Counted from the first letter of the stretch, positions 1-8,912 are shown. The stretch: 64,000 bases of DNA from Pseudobdellovibrionaceae bacterium (GCA_020635235.1 JACKAF010000003.1:124001-188000); one strand, 5' to 3'. Notes: generated by a model not told the origin, from the letters alone. Numbers and translations: made by a program.

Positions 1-968
1 TCTTCGATGTCGTCCACGCGCTCCCGCAAGGGTGGGATCTTCACTGTGATGACACGCAGTCGATACAAAAGATCATCGCGGAATAGATTCTTGCGCACAA
101 GTGATTGAAGGTCGCGGTGGGTGGCGCTGATTACGCGGACATCCACCGAGCGGTTTTCCGATGAGCCCACACGGCGCACCTCACCTTCTTGAAGCACCCG
201 CAAAAGTTTTACCTGTAGACTCGGGCTTATGTCCCCGATCTCATCTAGAAAAAGCGTGCCGCCGTCGACCTCTTCAAAAAAGCCCTTCTTGTCTGTGGTT
301 GCTCCGGTAAAGGCCCCTTTTTCGTGACCAAATAGTTCAGACTCGAGCAAAGTGTCAGTCAGAGAAGAACAGTTGATGGCGAGAAACTTTTTCGATTTCC
401 TACGGCTATTGCTGTGGATCGCACGTGCGATTAGCTCTTTGCCGGTGCCTGTTTCCCCAAGAATCAGGACGTCTTTGTCAGAAGCTGTAGCTTTGGCAAC
501 GGCCCGGTAGACTTCTAGCATTCCCGGAGACGTTCCAACGAGAACTTTGGGGGCGGACGGTACTCCTCTCAAGACTGGCGCATTCTGTTTTGAGTGGCTT
601 GCAAGCGCCGAATAGCGCGCCTCTGCCCGGTGGGCAGTCGCGAGCAAGTCACTAAGCGCGAAAGGTCGAGTCAGGTAGTCAAAGGCCCCGCAACTTACTG
701 CTTCGATGGCCGCTTCCAAGCTCCCCACTCCTGCGAGCAGTATCACCATCGCAAACGGGTCCACTTCTTTTGCCGCGCGAATCAACTCGAAGTTTGCTTC
801 GTGTGCCGGTTCGATATCGCTGATGATGAGCGGGGGCGCTTCGCGTGTGAGCTCGCCGATTGCTTCTTGGCGCGAAGTTGCACGCACTACGCGAAATCCC
901 TCGTGTTCAAAAAACTGCGCAAGTTCTTTGAGCCGGGAAGCGTCGGGATGAACAATCAAAACAAGCAA
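1..968 (-). CDS. Sigma-54-dependent response regulator, NtrC family (C-terminus cut off by window edge)
   Basis: Activates transcription from sigma-54 promoters. Translating the minus strand gives an N-terminal receiver-like domain, with the candidate phospho-acceptor in ISDIEP, followed by an AAA+ domain. The AAA+ part has Walker A GETGTGKE, the sigma-54 contact loop GAFTGA (around 303-325), a Walker B region LFLDEIGD, and the arginine-finger segment near FRDDLLYRL. The usual receiver lysine is replaced by arginine (LTRPF), so phosphorylation control may be altered. No ATG fits; an in-frame stop lies just upstream, so TTG at 968 is the best start, with a second TTG at 959. The DNA-binding domain lies outside the window. 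It is divergent from a strong sigma-54 promoter at 1133-1149, which is a likely target. Confidence 0.9.
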   Translation of the reverse strand, partial: MLVLIVHPDASRLKELAQFFEHEGFRVVRATSRQEAIGELTREAPPLIISDIEPAHEANFELIRAAKEVDPFAMVILLAGVGSLEAAIEAVSCGAFDYLTRPFALSDLLATAHRAEARYSALASHSKQNAPVLRGVPSAPKVLVGTSPGMLEVYRAVAKATASDKDVLILGETGTGKELIARAIHSNSRRKSKKFLAINCSSLTDTLLESELFGHEKGAFTGATTDKKGFFEEVDGGTLFLDEIGDISPSLQVKLLRVLQEGEVRRVGSSENRSVDVRVISATHRDLQSLVRKNLFRDDLLYRLRVITVKIPPLRERVDDIE

Positions 969-1132
969 GAGAAAATCTCTAATAATGTTGGGACGTTAAA
1001 GACTACCACGGGCGTTCTTTATTTAAAAGTCCTTTGCGTCAACGTTGTGGAAAGCTGCTACAAGACAACGGGGGGAGTGTGGCAAAAACCCCCAAAACAT
1101 CCAAATATTTGAATGCTTTAGCCTCAGAGTTC

Positions 1133-1149
1133 CTGGCATCGGCTTTGCT
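1133..1149 (+). promoter_or_regulatory. Sigma-54 (RpoN) -24/-12 promoter
   Basis: The sequence CTGGCATCGGCTTTGCT matches the RpoN consensus YTGGCACGRNNNTTGCW at 15 of 17 positions. The invariant GG (1135-1136) and GC (1147-1148) are correctly spaced by 10 bases. It lies about 50 bases upstream of the small secreted protein at 1198 and is divergent from an NtrC-type activator. A perfect 8-base palindrome CAACGTTG at 1040-1047 lies about 90 bases upstream and could be part of an activator site; that part is inference. Confidence 0.75.
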
Positions 1150-1197
1150 TTACTAATGGGTGAGTAGTGAACTCGATCCCTTAGGAGGATTTTGGGA

Positions 1198-1449
1198 ATG
1201 CAAAAGCGATCGTATCTTATCGTACTTGGTTTGGCGGTTTTGATCGGCGTGGGCGTTAGCGTTCGCGCGCAACACAACGCAGCAAGCAACTTCGGCCAAA
1301 ATGGGTATTTGGTAGCCGAGTCAGATGGCTATGATGATGCTTACGGATCCGATTCCTCCACGAGCGAGGACTCGGGAACAACGACGACCGACACCGGCAC
1401 GACCGACTCCGGCACGTCGAACGACGACTATTCTTCCGAAGACTTTTAG
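1198..1449 (+). CDS. Small secreted acidic protein, Ser/Thr/Asp-rich
   Basis: An 83-residue protein of unknown function. Residues 1 to about 24 form a signal peptide (basic MQKR start, hydrophobic core, Ala-X-Ala-like VRAQ end). The mature part becomes very rich in Ser, Thr, Asp and Gly, with imperfect TTTDTGTTDSGT-type repeats and an acidic end. The start is the ATG at 1198, placed by a strong AGGAGG site (1184-1189); an in-frame TTG six bases earlier is less likely. It is the first gene after the sigma-54 promoter at 1133-1149 and probably shares a transcript with the gene at 1487. A role at the cell surface or in the periplasm is inferred from the signal only. Confidence 0.75.
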   Translation: MQKRSYLIVLGLAVLIGVGVSVRAQHNAASNFGQNGYLVAESDGYDDAYGSDSSTSEDSGTTTTDTGTTDSGTSNDDYSSEDF

Positions 1450-1486
1450 TCCTCGGTGAAACCCTAAACCCCTGAAGGAGATTCAA

Positions 1487-1780
1487 ATGAACTGGTTCTT
1501 GAAACTTGCCTTGCTAGCGTCCCTAGTGATGGTCGTCGCGCCCGTGATGGCCGATGATTCTGAATGGAACGAAGAGCCCGCCATGGAAGAAGGCGTGGAT
1601 ACCGCCCCTCCGGCCGCCCAGGCGCCCGAAGCGGCCAAGCCGAAAAAAGCTCGTGCTAAAACGGCCAAGGCAGCCAAAAAAGTCAGCCACAAATTGGCCA
1701 AGAAAGAATGTTTGAAGGAAAACCCGAAGCTTAAAGGCAAAGCGCTGAAAGAGTGCATCAAAGGCAAACGCGCTTCCTAA
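1487..1780 (+). CDS. Small secreted Lys/Ala-rich protein
   Basis: A 97-residue protein with a clear signal peptide (residues 1 to about 22, ending VMADD). A short acidic segment is followed by a Pro/Ala stretch, then a strongly basic half with repeated AKKxxAK patterns and two cysteines (KKECLKEN, LKECIKGK). The basic tail resembles histone-like or nucleic-acid or surface-binding low-complexity proteins, but no family was recognised. A good ribosome site (AAGGAG) lies just before the ATG. It follows the acidic protein at 1198 by 37 bases and is closed by a hairpin terminator at 1803-1834, so the two form a short unit under the sigma-54 promoter. Opposite charges could let the two products interact; this is speculation. 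Confidence 0.75.
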   Translation: MNWFLKLALLASLVMVVAPVMADDSEWNEEPAMEEGVDTAPPAAQAPEAAKPKKARAKTAKAAKKVSHKLAKKECLKENPKLKGKALKECIKGKRAS

Positions 1781-1802
1781 TAAGCAAAGTTTTGCTGTAA
1801 GG

Positions 1803-1834
1803 ACCCAGGCGTCTTCGGATGCCTGGGTTTTTTA
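1803..1834 (+). terminator. Rho-independent terminator
   Basis: Perfect 8-base stem ACCCAGGC / GCCTGGGT with a 10-base loop containing TTCG, followed by a run of T. It ends the two-gene unit 1198-1780. On the opposite strand it lies at the end of the hydrolase gene at 1832-2854. Confidence 0.9.
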
Positions 1835-2854
1835 TTTTCTGGAAGCTGTTCTCTTTTCTTTTAGAAGGTGATCGTAGAGGAATTGCGCGTAGGCCCGGTT
1901 CATTTCTGCCTTCGGGTGCCCGTCCGGTTGGCGATCCAAGGATAAACTCCGCTCAGCGGCCACGTTTGGAAGAGCGTCTACCGCCGATATGAAATCCAAG
2001 TTCCTGGCGCGCAACGCGGGCTCAAAGCTACTTGGAAGTTTGCCATCCAAATGAAGCAGCAATACCGGGGCAGGGGCGTAGGCGACCGCCTGGGCCAAGA
2101 TTGCGGGTCCCAGTTTTTCGCGACAATGCTGGCGTTGGAAGCTAAGCGGGAGTTGGGCGCCAAGGGCGTATACTCGAGAATGGCTCAATAGTGTCTTAAG
2201 GCCGCCGGTCACCCAAGCAAAGAAATTCTGATTCTCCAAAAAAACTGCGCGCCTTGATTTCGCCGGTATTCCCTCCAAACTTAATTCTCCGCCTCGCTGT
2301 TTGAAGTAGGGTTTTCGAAACTGGAAAGAGAAGTCTGTGCAGCTCCTATCGAGATCATCCGCGATGAATCCAAATACGATGCGCTCAGGGTGATACGCCG
2401 GGAGTATATGAGTGGTAACCAAAGCGGCTTGATCTATGCCGAACCCTTGTACGCCGAAATTCAGTACTTCATATTCGGTTCCAAGCTTTTCCTGTAGAAA
2501 GTGGGGTAGGGTTTCTTCGTTCGCGACGCCCACTCCAAACACGAACGAGTCGCCCACAAAAGCAATGCGCCGTTTGGAACTTCGCAACGCGGGTTCTCGC
2601 TGCTGGCGCCAACCGTTCTCCGTGACGCCGCTTTCCACTTTGTTGCGCCAGCCCAGAAGGGGGTCCTGATTCTTGTCTTCCGGGGGAGCCTCCGTTAATG
2701 AAAAAAAGTAAGGGGCTTCCGCAGAAAATCTGTGGACCAGAAAAACGGTGTCGATGGGGTACGCAAGCGCAAAAAGTGCCAAAAAGCCTTCTGAGATAGC
2801 CGCGCCCAGCGCTGCCGACAGACATCCGAATAAGATTTTCTTGGAAGTTTTCAT
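1832..2854 (-). CDS. SGNH/GDSL-family hydrolase-like protein, membrane-anchored
   Basis: A 340-residue protein with an N-terminal hydrophobic segment (about residues 8-32) that works as a signal anchor or signal peptide. The SGNH hydrolase hallmarks are visible: block I GDSFVFGVG with nucleophile Ser103, and a C-terminal DGHP with Asp311 and His313 as the other members of the triad. Asn in ENQNFF or FGVQGFG could fill the remaining blocks, but I cannot place these securely. The family includes esterases and polysaccharide O-acetyl esterases; the substrate is unknown. It is transcribed toward the small-protein unit and sits 35 bases downstream of the gene at 2890-3873, probably co-transcribed with it. 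Confidence 0.7.
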   Translation of the reverse strand: MKTSKKILFGCLSAALGAAISEGFLALFALAYPIDTVFLVHRFSAEAPYFFSLTEAPPEDKNQDPLLGWRNKVESGVTENGWRQQREPALRSSKRRIAFVGDSFVFGVGVANEETLPHFLQEKLGTEYEVLNFGVQGFGIDQAALVTTHILPAYHPERIVFGFIADDLDRSCTDFSFQFRKPYFKQRGGELSLEGIPAKSRRAVFLENQNFFAWVTGGLKTLLSHSRVYALGAQLPLSFQRQHCREKLGPAILAQAVAYAPAPVLLLHLDGKLPSSFEPALRARNLDFISAVDALPNVAAERSLSLDRQPDGHPKAEMNRAYAQFLYDHLLKEKRTASRK

Positions 2855-2889
2855 GAGAAGCGCTTGCTTCTCAAATTATAGCCTAGAGG

Positions 2890-3873
2890 CTAGGGAGGAT
2901 CGATCCGGAATCGCTCACCGTTTTGCACGGACGCGCCCGCACCTAGACGGGCCAGCGGGAGGACTTCCTGATAGAGGAAGCTGCCCAAAGTCATTTCGGC
3001 GTAGGTGCCGCCGACCGCGGGGCCATCCAGTCCGTTTGCGAAAGTTCGCGAGTTTTCAAGCAATCTGAGGAGTGCCACCGCAAAAACTCTGTCAAAGCGC
3101 TCCATTTGGGTTTCATCGGCGCGCTTCAGAAAATCGCGAATTTTGCCAAAGCTGTCTCCGATGAGTGCTCCTTCTACAAGGCCTTCGCGCTCGGCGGCGT
3201 CTGAAACGCTCCCATCCGAGTCGGCCTCGTACAAAACTCGCCAGAGCCCGTTTGGGATTTTTCCTTTTCCGTCCCCGGTTGCTAGTTCTGTGCGGACTAC
3301 GGATCCGAGTGAGGCAAGTGTCGGAAGTAATTTGGCCTGGTCGAATTCTCCAGCTGGGTTTTCAAACGTCTTTACCTTTTGACTCATCACCAATTGGGCC
3401 GTCGCCACTTGGGTTTCGTCGTAGGCTACGAGCTTTTTCTCGACCGAAATCTGATCCGCCAAGGGGTGTTCGCCACCCCCGAGAAAAAAAGCGCCGACTA
3501 TACCGACGGAAACAAAGGCGAGTACGCAGGTGTAGAGCACCTTGGTGGCGCGCCGTTGGCTTCGCCGGTCGTCTGCTGCCTTCTGCACTTCTTCAAAAAG
3601 TCTTCGGTTGTTTGCTTCTGTTCCTTCGTGGTAACGGGAGAGCTCGTCACGCATTTCCCGCAGTACCCGATCCGCGTTCTTTTCTTTGGTCGAACCGTCT
3701 CGCTGTTGCTCCCCGTCCGCTACCGGTTTTTCTGTTTCTCCGGAGCGTTCGGCGGGCTCATCGGGCAACAAGTGATCCCAGTCTTCAGAGGCCCGAAGAG
3801 GGTGAGGCAGTAATAGGACCAAAAGGAGCGCCCATGTCACACCCGTGCTTAGTTTTTGCCGCATTGCGCACAT
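2890..3873 (-). CDS. Exported or membrane protein of unknown function
   Basis: A 327-residue protein. Residues 1 to about 28 look like a signal peptide (hydrophobic core, then LRASED). A charged, low-complexity and probably helical region follows to about residue 108, then one strong transmembrane helix (about 111-132, ending FFLGGG), then a C-terminal domain of about 190 residues with no recognised motif. Coiled-coil character is likely around residues 65-105 (many Glu, Arg and Lys). The start at 3873 is the first ATG; another ATG three codons later is equally possible and neither has a strong ribosome site. It lies upstream of the GDSL hydrolase in the same direction and is divergent from the barrel gene at 4015. 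Confidence 0.6.
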   Translation of the reverse strand: MCAMRQKLSTGVTWALLLVLLLPHPLRASEDWDHLLPDEPAERSGETEKPVADGEQQRDGSTKEKNADRVLREMRDELSRYHEGTEANNRRLFEEVQKAADDRRSQRRATKVLYTCVLAFVSVGIVGAFFLGGGEHPLADQISVEKKLVAYDETQVATAQLVMSQKVKTFENPAGEFDQAKLLPTLASLGSVVRTELATGDGKGKIPNGLWRVLYEADSDGSVSDAAEREGLVEGALIGDSFGKIRDFLKRADETQMERFDRVFAVALLRLLENSRTFANGLDGPAVGGTYAEMTLGSFLYQEVLPLARLGAGASVQNGERFRIDPP

Positions 3874-4014
3874 CGCGGCCTAGCGATTAACAAGTATTTG
3901 GGATTGGAACAAGAGGAAAACCTAATATTTATAGCAATTTAACACCATCTTTACTGCTTCTTAACACGCCGCTGCTACCTACTGCCCTGAGTCATAGACT
4001 TTGCGGTGGAGTGA

Positions 4015-5103
4015 ATGACCTTTTCAAAACTTGTATTTCTTTCCCTCATTTTGAGCGTCTCGGCGTATGCCCTCACGCGTGAGCCGGGTCTGGATTTGAG
4101 TCTGGAGTTCGAGGGGCGTTGGGTGGAAGAAACATTTCATCGCGCTCAGACAGGTGGCCTTGATGTCGGAGCGCAGTTCGATCACAACCTTTCTGACTCC
4201 TTAACCGTTTCGATTGATGCCATCGGGCGATTGCAAACGGGTGCCTACGTTTCCTCGTTTGTGGATGAGTATGGCGCGCAACAGGGTTTGGTTTTACGAG
4301 AGGCTTCGATGCGGTGGACGCCCTTCGTGCCGCTTCAGCTGCGTTGGGGCGTTCTCCCTCACAACACTTTGCCGACCTTGATCCATGACAAGGCCTTTAC
4401 TGGGGTGGGTGAGCGGCTCAGTCTGGACGCAGGTGCCTGGCGCTTTTCCATTGATGCCGAGCAAAGCTTCGCGTCGAGCCCGAGTCGGACTCTATTTCCC
4501 ACGTTTGCAAATTCGCAGTTTCCAGCCTTCCTGAAGGAGGCGGCCTCTGTGAACTACTGGTGGCAGGACGGAAGCGCAGGCCTGTATGTCCAGCACTTTG
4601 CCTTCTTGAACCTAAGTCGCGAGGTGGAGTACCGCAGCCGGTTCTTCGGAAACTCCGGTACAGGATCGACTCGCGAGAACGCTTCGCTTTCTTACAATTT
4701 CCACGGAATTGCACTTGGGGGTAACTGGGAAGCCCGTTGGGGCAGCCTCCGGTCAAACTTACAGTTCGATGCGCACCGAAATTTCGATCCGCCCCCTGGA
4801 AAAAGGGATGCGTTACTCGGTACCGTGGGCCTCGCTTGGCAGTGGTCTCCAGCAGTGGTTTCCGGTCTCACTGTCAGTCTGTTTCACATCGAATCCGATG
4901 CTGGACCTGGCTTTTATTCCAACAAGTTCTTGGGGCATAACAACCGTCGGGGATTAGGCGCCTCAGTGTACTTGGATTTCCCGACAACTCCTCTGCGCGT
5001 AGAGCTTGGCTATACCAATGCGGAGCCGATCGATGCGAACGCGTTTCAGAATCGTTTCCAACAGGCTTTCTTATTATTCGAGACGTCTTATGACTTACTC
5101 TAG
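4015..5103 (+). CDS. Predicted outer-membrane beta-barrel protein
   Basis: A 362-residue protein with an N-terminal signal peptide (residues 1 to about 20, ending SAYALTRE). The rest shows alternating polar and hydrophobic strands with many aromatic residues and Gly-rich turns, such as LSLEFEGRWVEE and LQLRWGVLPHN, and ends in a strand with aromatic and hydrophobic residues (FETSYDLL). That pattern is typical of an outer-membrane porin-like barrel of about 14-16 strands. No substrate can be given. The downstream lipoprotein gene starts inside its last codons (14-base overlap), so the two are translationally coupled and probably work together in the outer membrane. Confidence 0.7.
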   Translation: MTFSKLVFLSLILSVSAYALTREPGLDLSLEFEGRWVEETFHRAQTGGLDVGAQFDHNLSDSLTVSIDAIGRLQTGAYVSSFVDEYGAQQGLVLREASMRWTPFVPLQLRWGVLPHNTLPTLIHDKAFTGVGERLSLDAGAWRFSIDAEQSFASSPSRTLFPTFANSQFPAFLKEAASVNYWWQDGSAGLYVQHFAFLNLSREVEYRSRFFGNSGTGSTRENASLSYNFHGIALGGNWEARWGSLRSNLQFDAHRNFDPPPGKRDALLGTVGLAWQWSPAVVSGLTVSLFHIESDAGPGFYSNKFLGHNNRRGLGASVYLDFPTTPLRVELGYTNAEPIDANAFQNRFQQAFLLFETSYDLL

Positions 5104-7504
5104 GCTTATACAGATTCTTACTTTGGCGGTGGTCTTGTCGGCCTGTACGCCCGCCAGCAAACAGACACCGGTCCCTCCGGGACGTGCTGCTACCGGCGCT
5201 GAGGCGAGTGTTCAGAGCGGACAATACGATCCCTCGCAGGTAGGTTTCTATTTTGACGAAGACAAGACCCAGATCCTCAGAAAACCCATTCCCTCGTCCG
5301 ATAAGCCGGCCTATGAGAGAGAAACTCACCTGGTTTTTCGAATTTGCCTGAAAAATATTTACGATACGGCTTTGCAGCAGGGAACTTACGAGGTCGCTTT
5401 TGAATCGGATCCCTCAAAATTTACCGTCTTAGAGGAGGGCGTGCCCCAGCGTGACGGTTGTTTCCACACGAGTAAAGAGGTCGTACTCAAGCACAACGTA
5501 GATGAAACTGAGAATTACCGCTCCTATTTCTTAGTCGTCCGCGACAAGAACGCGCCCGATCGCAAAGTGGCGCTGAAAAAAGATCTGAACGTCTTTCAGG
5601 CAGGCAAACTCTTTGAGTGGGATGCCCGCAACGGGGCGCCTGTCGCTGCAGTACCGACGGGTCCCGTGCTGCGCCTTGGGATCGACAAGCTTTCCTATTT
5701 TTATCCCGGACAGAAGGCGGACTACGAAATTGATACCTGGGCCCACCTTACCCTTAAGCAGTTTTCCAGATTCCGTTTTACTCCCAAACTGAAAAGGCAG
5801 TTGAGCTTTACTTTGCAGGGGCAGCCACAACAGGTTGAGGATAAATTGTGGCCTGGGATGAAGCTCAATGTGCGCGTCGTCTTTGTAGCGAGTGAAATGA
5901 GCCAGTCGGAGCTGGCCACGAAGAAGATAAGCGATAAGCTTGTACACTTGCGATTTCTGAGCGAGTACGAGACCGAAGCGACGGTAGGGCAGTGGGGTGA
6001 GGTCGATATTCCAGTAGGCTTTGCCTACGACTTTAGCGAAGGTCCACTCTTGGAAACCTTCACGCAGGTGTTTTTGGAAATCCGGTCTGTTGAAAGCCGA
6101 GCGGTGGGATCGTTCGTCGGAGTTTTCCCCTTCGCCGCTGTAGATGGAGACTCCAAGGAAGTTGGCGTTACTGACATGACAGATGACGATCCAGAGTTGC
6201 TTAAGAATTTAGAGCGCGAATTGGTAACGGCAAACGATCGCAGCCTAAAGGAATTGAAGTTCTCGGAAAAGAAGCTTGCAAGCCTCTTGCCCACCAAAGT
6301 TCCGGCCACACACCAGCTGCGCAAACCGCGACGTCCGGAACCGATGGATCCAGATACGCATCTCAAGTACAGTCCGACCGATTATTTCATCGCGTCCGCT
6401 GCTGGGATTCCCAAGAATGTGCTTAACCTTTCCCTTTCCAGCTCGGAGTGGGAAAAACGTTGGCCCTCTGATTTGAACAAGGATCTTCACCGACTTCTTT
6501 CCAACCGCCTTGGGCGCAAAGACCTCTTTTATCCGCTCAATGAAAAAGACCTTAAGCCTCTAACCAAACAGGAAGAAGCGCTTCGCCGACAACTTCGATC
6601 CCCCCACGGAATCTACCGCGCCTTTGCTCCGCTTGTTGGATATTTTTGTAGTTATTTTTACGAGGGGGAACAGTCGAAAGCGTGCACCGCCTCGAGAGAC
6701 AAGACACCCTTTGAGTTCATAGGTATGGAGGTTTTGGAGTTTATTAATGGCCCTCCGACTGTTGAAAAGAAGTTTGATGAGCTCGACATGTTTCAGGCGA
6801 TGGCAGAATACTTTCGTGAAGATCTCACTTCGCTGAAGACCTCTGAAGGGCAGCAGCGCACAACTACAAAGCGTGCTGAGAGCGGGTGGGACGCTTCGCC
6901 GAAGTTTTTTGGAATTGGTGGAGGTATGGGGGGCGGCTGGAGCTATAACAACGGCCAGTACTGGCACTCGGATTTTGCCCATGTTTTGGATGAGCGCGTT
7001 CGGGGGCGTACGCGCCAGTTTGGTCAGCTCTTTGTCCAGATAGCCAAGTTATACCTCTCTGCCGACGTCAGCACTTGCTTGCTGGTTTCACCAAAAAAAA
7101 TGAAGACCCCCAACAAGGGACTGCTCTTTTGTTTTGATCAGCACAAAGACGGTATTGAGCACAACTGGTACTACGTCGATCAAGAGCAGCAGTACCGCGG
7201 TTTCTTTAGACCCTCGTCGCGCAATCAGGGCGACCGAAAGTGGCTGAAGATCATGCGCGGAAAAGAATTCTACGACAGACTCAAGAGGTTGATGAAGGCC
7301 CGTGTAGTACTCATTTTGCGCCAATCAGATGGCTCTATCAACGGCGTGGATCACATCATCAGCGGGGCCTTGTCCGAGCTCGACCAACTGACTTTTCAGA
7401 CGCACTCGCTCGGGAAGCATCGGGATTCCGGGATTTATCCGGGAGTTGTTTTCTATCGAGATGTGGAACGGGTGTACGACGATCTCCTGACGCCGGAGAA
7501 TTAG
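5090..7504 (+). CDS. Large outer-membrane lipoprotein of unknown function
   Basis: An 804-residue lipoprotein. Choosing the ATG at 5090 gives a compact lipoprotein signal with lipobox LSAC, the lipidated cysteine being residue 18; the longer reading frame from 5006 would bury the signal. The N-terminal half has beta-rich, Ig-like character (segments such as GTYEVAFESD); the C-terminal half has a Gly-rich patch (GIGGGMGGGW) and several cysteines. No known enzyme motif was recognised. It overlaps the barrel gene by 14 bases, suggesting a barrel-lipoprotein pair, and its stop overlaps the convergent trmH stop by four bases. Confidence 0.7.
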   Translation: MTYSRLIQILTLAVVLSACTPASKQTPVPPGRAATGAEASVQSGQYDPSQVGFYFDEDKTQILRKPIPSSDKPAYERETHLVFRICLKNIYDTALQQGTYEVAFESDPSKFTVLEEGVPQRDGCFHTSKEVVLKHNVDETENYRSYFLVVRDKNAPDRKVALKKDLNVFQAGKLFEWDARNGAPVAAVPTGPVLRLGIDKLSYFYPGQKADYEIDTWAHLTLKQFSRFRFTPKLKRQLSFTLQGQPQQVEDKLWPGMKLNVRVVFVASEMSQSELATKKISDKLVHLRFLSEYETEATVGQWGEVDIPVGFAYDFSEGPLLETFTQVFLEIRSVESRAVGSFVGVFPFAAVDGDSKEVGVTDMTDDDPELLKNLERELVTANDRSLKELKFSEKKLASLLPTKVPATHQLRKPRRPEPMDPDTHLKYSPTDYFIASAAGIPKNVLNLSLSSSEWEKRWPSDLNKDLHRLLSNRLGRKDLFYPLNEKDLKPLTKQEEALRRQLRSPHGIYRAFAPLVGYFCSYFYEGEQSKACTASRDKTPFEFIGMEVLEFINGPPTVEKKFDELDMFQAMAEYFREDLTSLKTSEGQQRTTTKRAESGWDASPKFFGIGGGMGGGWSYNNGQYWHSDFAHVLDERVRGRTRQFGQLFVQIAKLYLSADVSTCLLVSPKKMKTPNKGLLFCFDQHKDGIEHNWYYVDQEQQYRGFFRPSSRNQGDRKWLKIMRGKEFYDRLKRLMKARVVLILRQSDGSINGVDHIISGALSELDQLTFQTHSLGKHRDSGIYPGVVFYRDVERVYDDLLTPEN

Positions 7505-8193
7505 TTGGGCGGGAGTTTTCCTGCATAGCTTCGGAAAAGCCGGCTGGATCGTGCTTGATACCGACGGCGCAGCCGTGCGATTTCCGCTTCACTCAGATCA
7601 CCGCCGAGCCCAAGCGCTTGACGCCGCTCATGGACCACGTATAGAGCCAGAGCCGCAGCCACCGAAACGTTGAAGCTGCGGGTAAAGCCATACATCGGAA
7701 TATGGAAGCGGTAATCCGCCAGTTTTAACGCTGCCGGCGAAACGCCGTCCTTTTCATTTCCAAAAATCAAAACAAGAGGGCGATCAAATGGAAGGTCCTC
7801 GATGGGAACGGAGTCCTCAAAGCTGGTGGCCGCAAGCGCGTAACCACGCGCTGATAGGGCCTGCAGGCACGCTTCAGTGTCGTTCCATCGCTGGATCTCC
7901 ATCCATTGGTGCGCGCCCTGAGTGATACGCTTAGACGAACGGAAACGACGCATTTCTGCAATGATATGACATTCCAAAAACCCAAAGCTCTCCGCGCTTC
8001 GAAGCACCGCGCTGATATTTCCCACATCGTATATCTGGTCAAGGACCGGCACTACCGAGCGTGTCCGCTGCGACAAGACCTTGTCTATGACCTGTCGACG
8101 CGATTCGGTTAGTAGTTCTGCCATGGTGGAATCGGCCGAAACGCGGGCGAAGCGCTTCAGAAGGCGGTGCAGGTGGCGGCGTTCGGCGTCCAT
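7501..8193 (-). CDS. trmH: SpoU/TrmH-family RNA 2'-O-ribose methyltransferase, probably tRNA (Gm18)
   Basis: Transfers a methyl group from S-adenosylmethionine to a ribose 2'-hydroxyl. At 230 residues it is about the length of E. coli TrmH (229). All three SPOUT motifs are visible: motif 1 YDVGNISAVLRSAESFG with the catalytic arginine, motif 2 LVLIFGNEKDGVS, and motif 3 IPMYGFTRSFNVSVAAAL, which forms the knotted cofactor site. The N-terminal extension is short, as in TrmH and unlike the rRNA enzymes RlmB or TsnR. tRNA Gm18 is therefore the likely product, but the target cannot be proven from sequence. It is convergent with the 804-residue lipoprotein (four-base overlap). Confidence 0.85.
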   Translation of the reverse strand: MDAERRHLHRLLKRFARVSADSTMAELLTESRRQVIDKVLSQRTRSVVPVLDQIYDVGNISAVLRSAESFGFLECHIIAEMRRFRSSKRITQGAHQWMEIQRWNDTEACLQALSARGYALAATSFEDSVPIEDLPFDRPLVLIFGNEKDGVSPAALKLADYRFHIPMYGFTRSFNVSVAAALALYVVHERRQALGLGGDLSEAEIARLRRRYQARSSRLFRSYAGKLPPN

Positions 8194-8240
8194 TAGGCTG
8201 TCCCCATGGCGGCTAGCTTAGCGGGACGGGAGGGCGGAGT

Positions 8241-8912
8241 CTATTCCTTCTCGAGGACGGTCCACACAAGGCGTTTGGACTCGGCGCCCGGTTGGTCTTT
8301 GGGATCCACGTTAAAGACGAAGGGGGCGCTAAAATCGATCCGAGGGCCACATACGATGTCCGCAGTAGAGGAGCCAAAGCCCAGTGTATTGCGTACCTGA
8401 CTTCGATAGCTCGTCGGTAAATAATCTTCAAGAAGGCGTTTTTGTACGCGGTAGTAGGAGCTGTCGCGTACATCCTTTTGGAGCCGGGTCGCGGTCAAAG
8501 CCTTCTGGCCGTCATTGTGGTAGCTGAGGGCGTAGGCGTGCCGGGTTTGCTTTTCGCCCGTGATCTCACTGACCACCAGATAAAAGCAGGAGCGGTTTGA
8601 AGCGAAAGCGTTTGTTAGCCGGACAATGAGGCGGCGGGTTTCCTCAGACGAACACTGGCGTTGCCGGCACTCCAGGGCCGCGATACGGGCGATGAGCGGG
8701 ACCGTGAGCGGCGTGACGACGGTTCTAAAGCCTTCCGACCAGACTTCGCGAGTCAGATCCCGGTCCATGACATCTACAGGGACTCCCGGGAGGTTTGCCG
8801 GGCGCAGGAACGCCGCCCGCGACGGGCGTTCTGCGAGTAGCAGCTCCGGAGGAACGGAAGCGCAGGCTCCCAGCAAAGCTATCGCAGAGAGAAATATGAG
8901 CTGTCTGAACAT
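8241..8912 (-). CDS. Lipoprotein of unknown function
   Basis: A 223-residue lipoprotein. Starting at the ATG at 8912 (ribosome site AGGAAAG, five-base spacing) gives a short signal with lipobox LLGAC, lipidated cysteine at residue 17. An ATG six codons upstream, with an AAAGGA site, is the alternative; the much longer open frame to 9056 has no such support. Four further cysteines occur in the mature part (for example LECRQRQC, IVCGPR), possibly forming disulfides. No family was recognised. It stands alone between trmH and the divergent lipoprotein at 9097. Confidence 0.7.
   Translation of the reverse strand: MFRQLIFLSAIALLGACASVPPELLLAERPSRAAFLRPANLPGVPVDVMDRDLTREVWSEGFRTVVTPLTVPLIARIAALECRQRQCSSEETRRLIVRLTNAFASNRSCFYLVVSEITGEKQTRHAYALSYHNDGQKALTATRLQKDVRDSSYYRVQKRLLEDYLPTSYRSQVRNTLGFGSSTADIVCGPRIDFSAPFVFNVDPKDQPGAESKRLVWTVLEKE

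Noticed and set aside
594..1112. Plus-strand open frame over the response regulator gene
   Set aside because: Antisense to a clear AAA+ coding sequence; low-complexity, cysteine-rich translation with no family pattern.
3165..3890. 241-codon plus-strand open frame opposite the gene at 2890-3873
   Set aside because: Arginine-rich shadow translation; the minus strand has a signal peptide and transmembrane helix.
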